A stretch of DNA of 64,000 bases from Halosegnis longus. GTDB lineage: Archaea; Halobacteriota; Halobacteria; Halobacteriales; Haloarculaceae. The notes beneath the pieces were generated by a model, which saw only the letters and a program-made list of their open reading frames with translations, had not been told where the DNA came from and made no database searches. Position numbers and translations under genes: made by a program. This document shows, one piece after another, positions 1-6,711 of this stretch (position 1 is the first letter of the stretch; each line of letters starts with the position of its first letter). The stretch covers positions 2,170,001-2,234,000 of the forward strand of contig NZ_QKNW01000001.1 in the NCBI RefSeq assembly GCF_009663395.1, given 5' to 3'.

Positions 1-1365
1 GATAGCCGCTATCTCGTCGCGGGCGATGTCGGTCGCGCCGAGGTCGTCGACCCCCTTCTCCGTGACGAGGTCGGTCACCGTCTCGATGAAGTCGAACTCC
101 TCGTCGAGCGTGCGGGTGACGCCTTCCAGCACCGTCGCGACCCGGACGATGAGCGCGAGGTCCTGCGGGAGCCGGAACGGGAAGTCGCTGATGTCGCCGA
201 CGGCTGCCTGAAACTCCCTGATGTACTGTTGTATCTGCTCCTGCTCGAACGGCTGGCCTTCGAGCTGTTGGATGACGAGCGCGAACACCTCTCGCATCAG
301 CTCGCGGTCGACCTGGGGGTCGAGCGCGCCCATGTCGATGAACGCGTCGATGACGCGGTCGATATCGTCGGTCGCGAGCCCGACGTAGAAGTCGAGAATC
401 TGGTCGCGCCGGGCCTGCGAGAGCCGCCCGACGACGCCGAAGTCGTAGAAGACGATGGAGCCGTTGTCGAGCACGGAGAGATTTCCGGGGTGCGGGTCGG
501 CGTGGAAAATCCCGTCCTCGACAATCATCTGGAAGTAGATGCGCGCGAGCCGCTCGACGATCTCCGTCGGGTCGAGTCCCTTCGATTCGAGCGTCGACAC
601 GTCCGTTATCTTCGTCCCCTCGACGTACTCCATCGTGAGCACGCGGGTCGTCGAGCGGTCGTCGACGACGGCCGGAATCGTCACCTCGGGGTCGTCGCCG
701 AAGTTGTCCCGCACCTCGTTCAGCCGGTCGGCCTCGGCCTCGTAGTCCATCTCGCCGCGAATCGTCGAGGCGAACTCGTCTGCCAGATTCTCCATCGTGA
801 ACTGCTGGCCGGGCGGGGCAAACCGGAGCAAGAGCGGCAGCAGCGTCTCCACGACGATGAGGTCGCTCTCGACGCGTTCACGGATGTTGGGTCGGAGCAC
901 CTTCACGGCGACCGGCTCACCCTCGTAGGTCGCGGTGTACACCTGGCCGAGCGAGGCTCCGCTCATGGCCGCGCGGTCGAAGTCGTCGAACGCCTCGTCG
1001 ACGGGGCCGAGCGCCGTCTCGAACACCGGGCGAATCGACTCCCACGGCTCCGGCGGGACTTCGTCCTGCAGCGAGGACAGCTCCTCGATGTAGGCCGGCG
1101 GGAGCACGTCCGGCCGGGTGGAGAGTATCTGGCCCACCTTCACGAACGTCGGTCCCAAGTCGAGCAACACGTCGAGGAGATACCTCGCGCGCCGCCGCTG
1201 GTCGTCGACGGTCACGTTCCGGCGGCGACCGAACAGCAGGAATCGGCGGCGGTCGCGGGCAAAGGCGAGCGCGAGCGGGAGGAACGCCCGGATGACGGCG
1301 ACGAACCGCCGGAGCGTCCGGCGTCTGTTCGGCTCCGGGTCGTCGACGGGGTCGCTCGCTGACAC
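1..1365 (-). CDS. ABC1/AarF/UbiB-family atypical protein kinase (C-terminus cut by window edge)
   Basis: A UbiB/ABC1 atypical kinase, the family that supports isoprenoid-quinone or lipid metabolism at the membrane. Reading from a GTG at 1365 gives 455 codons with no stop, so the C-terminus lies outside the window. Seen in order are the family-specific KVGQIL motif near residue 75, an Ala/Ser-rich loop in place of the P-loop (AAMSGASLGQVY, about 130), the lysine strand AVKVLRP (about 155), the catalytic HADPHPGN (about 285) and YDFG (about 302). This order defines the family. The true substrate in haloarchaea is unknown to me. The men genes 20 kb away show that this genome makes a quinone, but nothing here links the two. 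The start is chosen because translation fits the family right after this GTG; no ATG is close by. Confidence 0.88.
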   Translation of the reverse strand, partial: MSASDPVDDPEPNRRRTLRRFVAVIRAFLPLALAFARDRRRFLLFGRRRNVTVDDQRRRARYLLDVLLDLGPTFVKVGQILSTRPDVLPPAYIEELSSLQDEVPPEPWESIRPVFETALGPVDEAFDDFDRAAMSGASLGQVYTATYEGEPVAVKVLRPNIRERVESDLIVVETLLPLLLRFAPPGQQFTMENLADEFASTIRGEMDYEAEADRLNEVRDNFGDDPEVTIPAVVDDRSTTRVLTMEYVEGTKITDVSTLESKGLDPTEIVERLARIYFQMIVEDGIFHADPHPGNLSVLDNGSIVFYDFGVVGRLSQARRDQILDFYVGLATDDIDRVIDAFIDMGALDPQVDRELMREVFALVIQQLEGQPFEQEQIQQYIREFQAAVGDISDFPFRLPQDLALIVRVATVLEGVTRTLDEEFDFIETVTDLVTEKGVDDLGATDIARDEIAAI

Positions 1366-1402
1366 AGCCGACCTTCGTGCGCGGCGAGCAAATGGTTGTT
1401 CC

Positions 1403-1888
1403 CTACAGGTCGTCCAGTTGGTCGAACGTCTCCGCCAGCGTGCCGGAGTTGTCGACCACGAGGTCCGGCGCGTCGAGCGGCTCGTACTGCTCGCGGAACA
1501 GCTCGTACACCTCGATGTCGGCGTCGCTCTCGTCGTCGGTGCGCTCGCGGATTCGCTCGCGCACGACGGCGTCGTCACACTCGACGCCGACGAGCCGGAA
1601 CGTCGCGCCGGTCTCCTCGGCCACGGCGCGGGCCGCGTCCCGGACGGCGCGCGTCTTGAACGTGGCGTCGACGACGACGCTCTCGGAGTCGAGTCGCTCG
1701 CGGGCGCGGTCGAGCACCTCGTCGTAGACGGTCTCGGTCTCGGCGTCGGTGTACTCCGGGGCGTCGTACAGCTCCTTGCGGACCACGTCCGTGCGGAGGA
1801 CGGTCGCGTCGATGCGGTCGGCGATGGCCTCCGCGACCGTCGTCTTCCCCGTTCCGGGGACTCCGGAGACGGCGACCAGCGTGTTCAC
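1403..1888 (-). CDS. Small P-loop ATPase/kinase (AAA_33-like)
   Basis: A 161-residue P-loop NTPase that probably phosphorylates a small molecule or nucleic-acid end. A Walker A motif GVPGTGKTT lies at residues 9-17, very close to the N-terminus, followed by an alpha/beta nucleoside-kinase-like body with SVVVDATF as the likely second strand and an Arg-rich lid (RERIRERTDDES). These traits match the AAA_33/zeta-toxin-like kinase group. The exact substrate cannot be told. The GTG at 1888 gives the family-like N-terminus; GTG 1894 and longer starts are in frame but would overlap the promoter region of the divergent gene at 1948. It lies 37 bp from the UbiB gene on the same strand, so the two may be co-transcribed. 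Confidence 0.75.
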   Translation of the reverse strand: MNTLVAVSGVPGTGKTTVAEAIADRIDATVLRTDVVRKELYDAPEYTDAETETVYDEVLDRARERLDSESVVVDATFKTRAVRDAARAVAEETGATFRLVGVECDDAVVRERIRERTDDESDADIEVYELFREQYEPLDAPDLVVDNSGTLAETFDQLDDL

Positions 1889-1947
1889 AGCCACAGTCCC
1901 CGACGGCCGATAGTAACTGTTTGGAGTGACGACGACCATGTGTACGT

Positions 1948-2214
1948 ATGTATCTCTCGCCCGCCGTCCGAACGGCTCGCGACGACCCCACAGAGGGAGC
2001 CACTGCACGGCTCACCGTCCGAACCGACGACGAGGTCGCGTCGATACGGGAGACAGTCGAGACGTACGGCGCCGTCGAGGAGGAGACGCGATTCGGGAGC
2101 ATCCGGGCGTCGGTCCCGGAACCGGCGGTCGCCGACCTGCTCGATTCGCTCCCGGAGGTGGAGGCCGTCGAGACGTGGACCGCGATGGCGGAAGAGGACG
2201 GCTCGGAAGGTTAG
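1948..2214 (+). CDS. Small acidic hypothetical protein
   Basis: An 88-residue soluble acidic protein I do not recognise. It runs divergently from the P-loop kinase with about 60 bp between starts, and its end overlaps the 3' end of queC by 4 bp. The alternation of charged helix (DDEVASIRETVETYG) and short strands (GSIRASVP, VEAVETW) suggests a small alpha/beta fold, somewhat like the propeptide-type I9 domain, but there is no diagnostic motif. Codon use, with GC at third positions, is like that of the neighbours, which supports it being coding. Confidence 0.6.
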   Translation: MYLSPAVRTARDDPTEGATARLTVRTDDEVASIRETVETYGAVEEETRFGSIRASVPEPAVADLLDSLPEVEAVETWTAMAEEDGSEG

Positions 2215-2900
2215 TAGTCGGGTCGCTCGGCGTACGAAATCGGGTCGCGCTCGTCGAGGTTCTGGAACGCCTGTAGCCGGAACGCGCAGGCGTCGCAGGT
2301 GCCACACGCCGGCTCTGTCTCGCGGTAACACGACCACGTGTACTCGTACGGCACGCCGAGTTCGAGCCCGCGCTCGGCGATGTCGGTCTTCGACCACTCG
2401 ACGAAGGGCGCCTCCAGCGAGATGTCGGTGTCGGGTTTCGTCCCCACGTCCATCACCTGCTGGAAGGCGTCGAAGAACGCCGGCCGGCAGTCCGGATACC
2501 CCGAGAAGTCCTCGGAGTGGGCACCGATGAAGACGGCGTCGGCGTCGTTCGCCTCCGCACACGAGACGGCCATCGAGAGCAGGTTCGCGTTCCGGAAGGG
2601 GACGTACGAACTCGGAATCTCGTCGCTGTCGAGGTCGGCGCCCTCGACGTCCATCTCGTCGTCGGTGAGCGAGGAGCCGCCGATGGCCGCGAGGTGGTCC
2701 GTCTCGATGTGCAACAGCGACGCGTCGAGTTCCTCGGCGAGTGCGCTTGCACACGCGTACTCCTTGCTCTCGGTCGCCTGTCCGTAGCTCGTGTGGAGCA
2801 GGAGCGGTTCGTAGCCCTGTTCGACTGCTTCGTAGGTCGCGGTGGCGCTGTCCATCCCGCCCGAGGCGAGGACGACGGCGCGCTGTGGGGTGTCTGTCAT
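2211..2900 (-). CDS. queC: 7-cyano-7-deazaguanine (preQ0) synthase QueC
   Basis: Converts 7-carboxy-7-deazaguanine to preQ0 with ATP and ammonia; in archaea preQ0 is put into tRNA position 15 and made into archaeosine. The 229-residue protein has the PP-loop ATPase motif ASGGMDS at residues 12-18, the FRNANLLSMA segment of the active site and a C-terminal zinc site formed by the cluster CYRETEPACGTCDAC. Length is normal for QueC. It is the last gene of a queD-queE-queC operon, 3 bp after the queE stop codon. The ATG at 2900 gives the expected N-terminus. Confidence 0.95.
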   Translation of the reverse strand: MTDTPQRAVVLASGGMDSATATYEAVEQGYEPLLLHTSYGQATESKEYACASALAEELDASLLHIETDHLAAIGGSSLTDDEMDVEGADLDSDEIPSSYVPFRNANLLSMAVSCAEANDADAVFIGAHSEDFSGYPDCRPAFFDAFQQVMDVGTKPDTDISLEAPFVEWSKTDIAERGLELGVPYEYTWSCYRETEPACGTCDACAFRLQAFQNLDERDPISYAERPDY

Positions 2901-2903
2901 AGG

Positions 2904-3662
2904 TTATCGTTCAGGGGCGTCGTTCCAGAGGTCGACGTGGATGCGCGGTGTGTACCGGTACCCGTACTCCTCGGCGAGTCGCGCGGCGGTGGCGCGCGTC
3001 TCGTCCAGTCGCTCGCGGGTGGCTCCCTCCGGCATCAGGAGCACGTCGGTGTCGCGAATCTCGCGGCTCGTACTCGCACGGAGGTCCGCCAGCAGGGACT
3101 CGATTTCGCCCATCGGCGACTCGTCGGCGACGACGAACTTCAGTTGGAACTCGTAGTCGTCGATGAGCCGCGTCAGGGCGTCGTGGTCGATGCGGCGCTC
3201 GTCGTGGCGGTCGGCCCACTCCCCGTCGCCGGCGGGGGCACGCTCCGGGGTCGGCGTCGAGTTCGCCAGCTTCGGACTGATGGACGCGAGGTCGATGTCC
3301 GCGTCGACGTACCGCGTCCCGTTCGTCTCGACGGTCGTGTGCATCTCGACTGCATCGAGCAGGTCGACCGCGGCGTCGTGTATCAGCGGTTCACCGCCCG
3401 TCAACACGAGGTGGTCGGGGTCGCGACTCGCCACCTGCTCGCGAATCTCCCCGACAGCCATCCACGCGCCCGTCGGCTCCCACGAGGTGTGGTACGAATC
3501 GCAGTACCAACACCGGAGATTACAGCCCGAGGTGCGGACGAACGTGGAGGGGACGCCCGCCAGTTTCCCCTCGCCCTGCAGGGAGGCGAACAGTTCGTTG
3601 ATAGGGAGGGCGTCGTCGTCCGGCTCGCTCGCCCGTTCGGGCGCTGTGTCGGAGACGGGCAT
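2904..3662 (-). CDS. queE: 7-carboxy-7-deazaguanine synthase QueE (radical SAM)
   Basis: Radical SAM enzyme that contracts 6-carboxytetrahydropterin to 7-carboxy-7-deazaguanine. The 252-residue protein carries the [4Fe-4S]/SAM motif CX3CX2C at Cys47, Cys51 and Cys54 (CNLRCWYC), preceded by LQGEG near residue 30 as in QueE, and LTGGEP downstream for SAM binding. The start ATG overlaps the queD stop in an ATGA-type junction (3660-3664), so the two are translationally coupled. The longer in-frame extension upstream runs through queD and is rejected. Confidence 0.95.
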   Translation of the reverse strand: MPVSDTAPERASEPDDDALPINELFASLQGEGKLAGVPSTFVRTSGCNLRCWYCDSYHTSWEPTGAWMAVGEIREQVASRDPDHLVLTGGEPLIHDAAVDLLDAVEMHTTVETNGTRYVDADIDLASISPKLANSTPTPERAPAGDGEWADRHDERRIDHDALTRLIDDYEFQLKFVVADESPMGEIESLLADLRASTSREIRDTDVLLMPEGATRERLDETRATAARLAEEYGYRYTPRIHVDLWNDAPER

Positions 3663-4108
3663 CAGTAGGTGGTGAGTTCGCCGGTCTCTGCAATCGAGAC
3701 CGACACCGCGGAGACGGTGTCCGGGAGCCGGTCGAGCAGCTTCTCCTCCAGCAGGACGGCCATCACCTCTGCCGTCGGCGGCTCGTCGAGGACGACCAGC
3801 GCGTCGGCGTCGCCGCTCGCCTCGAATCCTTCGATGAGCGGGTCGCCGCGCTCGACGAGGAACATGTGGTCCCACTCGTCGATAACGTCGGTCACCACGC
3901 CCTTGTCGACGACCCAGCCGGTGTCGGCGAGTTCGCCGCGAAGCTCGACGGTGATGTCGTAGTTGTGACCGTGGGGGCGGGCACACTTGCCGTCGTGGTG
4001 GCGCAGGCGGTGGCCGGCGGAGATGCGGATGGGGCGGTCGGCACCGACGACGAGCGTCCGTTCGCCCGCGCGGTCGTGGAGGGATTCTTCCAGTGCACTT
4101 CGGGACAT
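3662..4108 (-). CDS. queD: 6-carboxytetrahydropterin synthase QueD
   Basis: Makes 6-carboxytetrahydropterin from dihydroneopterin triphosphate, the first committed step towards preQ0. The 148-residue protein shows the zinc ligands His33, His46 and His48 (the last two in PHGHNY) and Cys42 just before them, which is the catalytic Cys of the QueD/PTPS family. It is the first gene of the que operon. Its start is divergent from the decarboxylase gene at 4191; the shared 80-bp region holds an AT-rich stretch (ATATG, TATAAT-like near 4117-4132) likely to contain the promoter. Confidence 0.94.
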   Translation of the reverse strand: MSRSALEESLHDRAGERTLVVGADRPIRISAGHRLRHHDGKCARPHGHNYDITVELRGELADTGWVVDKGVVTDVIDEWDHMFLVERGDPLIEGFEASGDADALVVLDEPPTAEVMAVLLEEKLLDRLPDTVSAVSVSIAETGELTTY

Positions 4109-4190
4109 ACTCGGAGATTATACGAACCCGCATATGAACCTATCCCCTCGCGACCGACAGGCGTTTGCACCTCCCGAAGCGAGGTCGAGT

Positions 4191-4772
4191 ATGCAGCTCG
4201 CGCCCGGAAGTTGGCGGCTTGCGACGCCCGTCTTCGTCGCCGCCGTCCCGCTCACGCTCCTAGTTGCCCCTCTCGGTGTCCTGGCGGTCGCACTCGGACT
4301 TGCGGTGTTGTGGTTCCACCGCGACCCGCCGCGGCCGGCCGGCGAGGGCGTCGTCGCGCCCGCCGAGGGGACCGTCTCCGTCGTCCGCGAGGAAGCCGGT
4401 CGACTCCGCGTCGGCGTCTACATGTCGGCGCTGTCGGTCCACGTGAACCGCTCGCCGCTTCCCGGGACGGTGCAGCGCGTCGAGCACGTCCCCGGCGCGA
4501 ACAAGCCGGCCTTCTCGAAGGACTCCGACCGGAACGAGCGCGTCAGGGTCGAGAGCGACGACTGGACGCTCGTCCTCATCGCCGGCTGGTTCGCCCGCCG
4601 CATCCACCCGTACGTCGGCGCCGGCGAGACGATCGGCCGGGGGGACCGCATCGCACACATCAGCTTCGGCTCGCGGGCGGACGTGCTCATGCCGGCGGAC
4701 GTGACCCGCGAGGACCTGACCGTCGACATCGGCGACGAGGTGCGGGCCGGCGAGACGATTGCCCGCCGGTAG
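4191..4772 (+). CDS. asd: Archaetidylserine/phosphatidylserine decarboxylase proenzyme
   Basis: Decarboxylates archaetidylserine (or phosphatidylserine) to the ethanolamine lipid at the membrane. The 193-residue short-type proenzyme has two hydrophobic helices at about residues 10-42, the VHVNRSPLPG segment (about 83-92) and a conserved HISFGS motif whose Gly160-Ser161 bond is the self-cleavage site that makes the pyruvoyl group. Length fits the short PSD-A family. The ATG at 4191 is chosen; longer starts reach back into the queD promoter region. It is transcribed away from the que operon. Confidence 0.9.
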   Translation: MQLAPGSWRLATPVFVAAVPLTLLVAPLGVLAVALGLAVLWFHRDPPRPAGEGVVAPAEGTVSVVREEAGRLRVGVYMSALSVHVNRSPLPGTVQRVEHVPGANKPAFSKDSDRNERVRVESDDWTLVLIAGWFARRIHPYVGAGETIGRGDRIAHISFGSRADVLMPADVTREDLTVDIGDEVRAGETIARR

Positions 4773-4812
4773 CCGGGCGTAGCTACTTGGTGACGGGGTC
4801 ACACTGCCGGGT

Positions 4813-6003
4813 ATGAGCGACGACTCCGACGGCTCGCGGGGAAACGACCGCGTGACCGAAATCTACGTGAACGGGCTCGCAGAGGTGTCGCCGGATATTC
4901 CCATCGAGCCGAGCGAACTGGAGACCGCGGCCTTGGAGGCGATGGACGAGACCGCCCGCGGCTACGTCGAGGGCGGGGCGGGCAGCGGAAAGACTGCCGA
5001 ATCGAACGAGACCGCGTTCGACCGCTGGCGCATCGAACCGGAGATGCTGCGGGGCGTCGAGTCGCGCGACCTCTCGGCGGCGGTGTTCGGCACTGAGTTC
5101 GACGTGCCCGTGATGTGTGCGCCGATCGGCTGTCAGTCCATCCTGCACGACGGCGCGGAGCGAGCAAGCGCCGAGGGCGCAGCAAGCGAGGACGTGCCAC
5201 TGTGTCTCTCGACCGTCTCCAGCACGCCACTGGAGGAGGTGGGGGAGGCGATGGGTGACGTGCCGGCGTGGTTCCAACTGTACTGGTCGCCCGACCGCGA
5301 GCTCACGGCGTCGTTCATCGACCGCGCCGAGCAGGCCGGCTACGAGGCCATCGTCGTCACGGTCGACACGCCGATCGTCGGCTGGCGACCGCAGGACCTC
5401 CAGCAGGGGTATCTCCCCTACCTCCACGGGACGGGCATCGCGAACTACACGACGGACGACGTGTTCCGGTCGTATCTCGACCACGACCCCGAGGAGAACA
5501 CCCTCTCGACGGCACAGACGTTCCTCGACCTCTTCGGCGACGCTTCGCTCACCTGGGACGACCTGGAGTGGCTCCACGACCAGACCGACCTCCCCGTCGT
5601 CGTGAAGGGCATCCTCTCGCAGGCGGACGCGCGCCGCGCGGTCGAGCACGGAGCCGACGGCGTCGTCGTCTCGAACCACGGCGGGAGACAGGTCGACCGG
5701 TCGGTCGCCGCGCTGGAGGCGCTGCCGGGCGTCGTGGACGAAATCGGCGACGAGGCGTTCATCGGCTTCGATTCGGGGATTCGTTCGGGCGCGGATATCC
5801 TGACCGTCCTCGCGCTCGGTGCTGACCTCGCGTTCGTCGGTCGCCCGTACGTCTACGGACTCACCCTCGACGGGGCCGAGGGGGTCGCGACGGTCCTTTC
5901 GAATCTGCTCGCCGACTTCGACCTCTCGCTCGGCTTGAGCGGCTACGACGACGTGGCGAAGTTGGACCGGGAGGCGCTGGTCCACGAGTCGGCGCTCCAG
6001 TAA
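4813..6003 (+). CDS. FMN-dependent 2-hydroxyacid oxidase (lactate 2-monooxygenase/lactate oxidase-like)
   Basis: A 396-residue member of the FMN-dependent alpha-hydroxyacid dehydrogenase family, probably oxidising L-lactate or a related 2-hydroxyacid. Seen are the FMN barrel strands (PVMCAPIG near 100, FQLYWS near 155, VVTVDTP near 180), the lysine strand PVVVKGI near 260 and the catalytic signature SNHGGRQVD near residue 288, followed by GFDSGIRSGADI and FVGRPYVYG, which bind the FMN phosphate. Lactate 2-monooxygenase, lactate oxidase and glycolate oxidase cannot be separated by eye. It stands alone, 40 bp after the lipid decarboxylase. Confidence 0.85.
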   Translation: MSDDSDGSRGNDRVTEIYVNGLAEVSPDIPIEPSELETAALEAMDETARGYVEGGAGSGKTAESNETAFDRWRIEPEMLRGVESRDLSAAVFGTEFDVPVMCAPIGCQSILHDGAERASAEGAASEDVPLCLSTVSSTPLEEVGEAMGDVPAWFQLYWSPDRELTASFIDRAEQAGYEAIVVTVDTPIVGWRPQDLQQGYLPYLHGTGIANYTTDDVFRSYLDHDPEENTLSTAQTFLDLFGDASLTWDDLEWLHDQTDLPVVVKGILSQADARRAVEHGADGVVVSNHGGRQVDRSVAALEALPGVVDEIGDEAFIGFDSGIRSGADILTVLALGADLAFVGRPYVYGLTLDGAEGVATVLSNLLADFDLSLGLSGYDDVAKLDREALVHESALQ

Positions 6004-6034
6004 CTGCGTCACTCGTTAGCACGCCTCGGCAAAA

Positions 6035-6064
6035 ATTAATATCCTACCGCTGAACCGTTCGGTT
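6035..6064 (+). promoter_or_regulatory. Predicted promoter: TATA-like box plus short inverted repeat
   Basis: An AT-rich block (ATTAATATC, 6035-6043) stands out from the GC-rich surroundings and has the form of a haloarchaeal TATA box. Transcription would begin near 6066. Between the two lies an inverted repeat AACCG-TT-CGGTT (6053-6064), placed where a repressor could block initiation. It would drive the small ORF at 6087 and the structured region beyond. Confidence 0.5.
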
Positions 6065-6086
6065 GAACACGAACGAGGTTCCATCC

Positions 6087-6191
6087 ATGACCCGCTATCT
6101 CCACACCACGGTGTCTGCACTCGCCGAGAGTGCAGCACGCGGCGTGGGGAACTGGATGGGCTTCGACGCCGTCCCGACCCTCGCCGCGTAG
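6087..6191 (+). CDS. Possible 34-residue small protein or leader peptide
   Basis: ATG at 6087 to TAG at 6189-6191 encodes 34 residues beginning MTRYLHTTVSALAES and ending in VPTLAA. Third codon positions are nearly all G or C, as in the neighbours, and it begins about 20 nt after the predicted transcription start. Its 3' end overlaps a strong hairpin structure (6172-6229). It is not recognised as a known family. It could be a real small protein, a leader peptide of an attenuator-like region, or a chance ORF in a noncoding RNA. Confidence 0.35.
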   Translation: MTRYLHTTVSALAESAARGVGNWMGFDAVPTLAA

Positions 6192-6229
6192 GCGGGCGTT
6201 GGCCCGTCACGCGACGTGATGGGTCGGGA
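6172..6229 (+). other. Cloverleaf-like RNA structure followed by T-rich run
   Basis: A 9-bp perfect stem (TCCCGACCC at 6172-6180 with GGGTCGGGA at 6221-6229) encloses three small hairpins: CGCC/GGCG (6182-6194), GGGC/GCCC (6194-6205, sharing one base with the first) and TCACG/CGTGA (6207-6219). It is followed by TTTCTCTGACTTCT. The form suits a terminator or attenuator downstream of the promoter at 6035. It does not fold as a tRNA: there is no T-loop or anticodon arm. Confidence 0.4.
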
Positions 6230-6321
6230 TTTCTCTGACTTCTCACGTCGCACAGCGGCGACTCGCGAGCGGCACGTGTGTGCGTGGCTCGCCACGCGCT
6301 CGCCCACCAGCCAGCGACAGC
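6192..6321. other. Noncoding stretch with a 6-bp hairpin
   Basis: Part of the 387-bp gap between the oxidase and the small gene at 6391. Besides the stem described above it contains a perfect hairpin GCGTGG-CTCG-CCACGC near 6281-6296 and a GTCGC/GCGAC stem near 6247-6262. No credible coding frame was seen here on either strand. Confidence 0.4.
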
Positions 6322-6376
6322 ACCCTCGATAGCCACAGGTGTCCGACGGACGCGCGTTCGAATCGCGCCGAGGGGA
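6322..6376 (+). pseudogene. tRNA-like remnant: type-II tRNA 3' part with fused acceptor-like 5' end
   Basis: A perfect T arm is present (GCGCG-TTCGAAT-CGCGC, 6352-6368), preceded by a variable-arm-like hairpin GTCC-GAC-GGAC (6341-6351) as in tRNA-Leu or tRNA-Ser, and followed by CGAGGGG plus a discriminator A (6369-6376). CCCTCG at 6323-6328 can pair with CGAGGG, and TAGCCA right after it looks like the start of a tRNA D arm. Only about 23 nt separate the acceptor strand from the T arm, so no anticodon arm fits. I read this as a tRNA gene that lost its middle, or as a tRNA-like 3' end of another RNA. No upstream acceptor strand matching YYYYTYG was found that would make it an intron-bearing tRNA. 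Confidence 0.4.
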
Positions 6377-6390
6377 TGATGGCAATCCAG

Positions 6391-6654
6391 ATGACCACCA
6401 CCGAGGTCGAAACCGACCTGCGGCTGCGCATCGCGCGCGGCGACGCGGGGAGCCTCGGCGACGGTGCACGACAGCTACTCGAACAGACCGACGCGGTCGA
6501 ACGCGTCGAAGGAATCGACATCGAGACCATGCGCCCGGACGCGTTCGACCTCTACGTCGATGCGACGGCCCGGCTCACCCTCGCGGACGACGCGGACATC
6601 GAGGCGGTTCGCGAGGGCTTCGGCGTCGAACGCGCCGACCCGGCCGACGGATGA
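6391..6654 (+). CDS. Small hypothetical protein
   Basis: An 87-residue acidic protein starting MTTTEVETDLRLRIARG. I do not recognise a family. It looks like a compact alpha/beta domain with two regular helices (GDGARQLLEQTDAVERV and DDADIEAVREGFG). In-frame ATGs at 6376 and 6379 lie in the last base of the tRNA-like element, which makes 6391 the safer choice. Codon use is like the neighbours. It is convergent with mutS5, 57 bp away. Confidence 0.6.
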   Translation: MTTTEVETDLRLRIARGDAGSLGDGARQLLEQTDAVERVEGIDIETMRPDAFDLYVDATARLTLADDADIEAVREGFGVERADPADG

Positions 6655-6711
6655 CGAATCGCACCGGGACGAACACGCTCGACCCGCCCTGCGGGTGAGC
6701 GTGGTCAGTTC

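Noticed and set aside
6322-6376. Complete intron-bearing tRNA with a distant 5' half
   Set aside because: No upstream YYYYTYG acceptor strand or D arm was found between 6170 and 6320.
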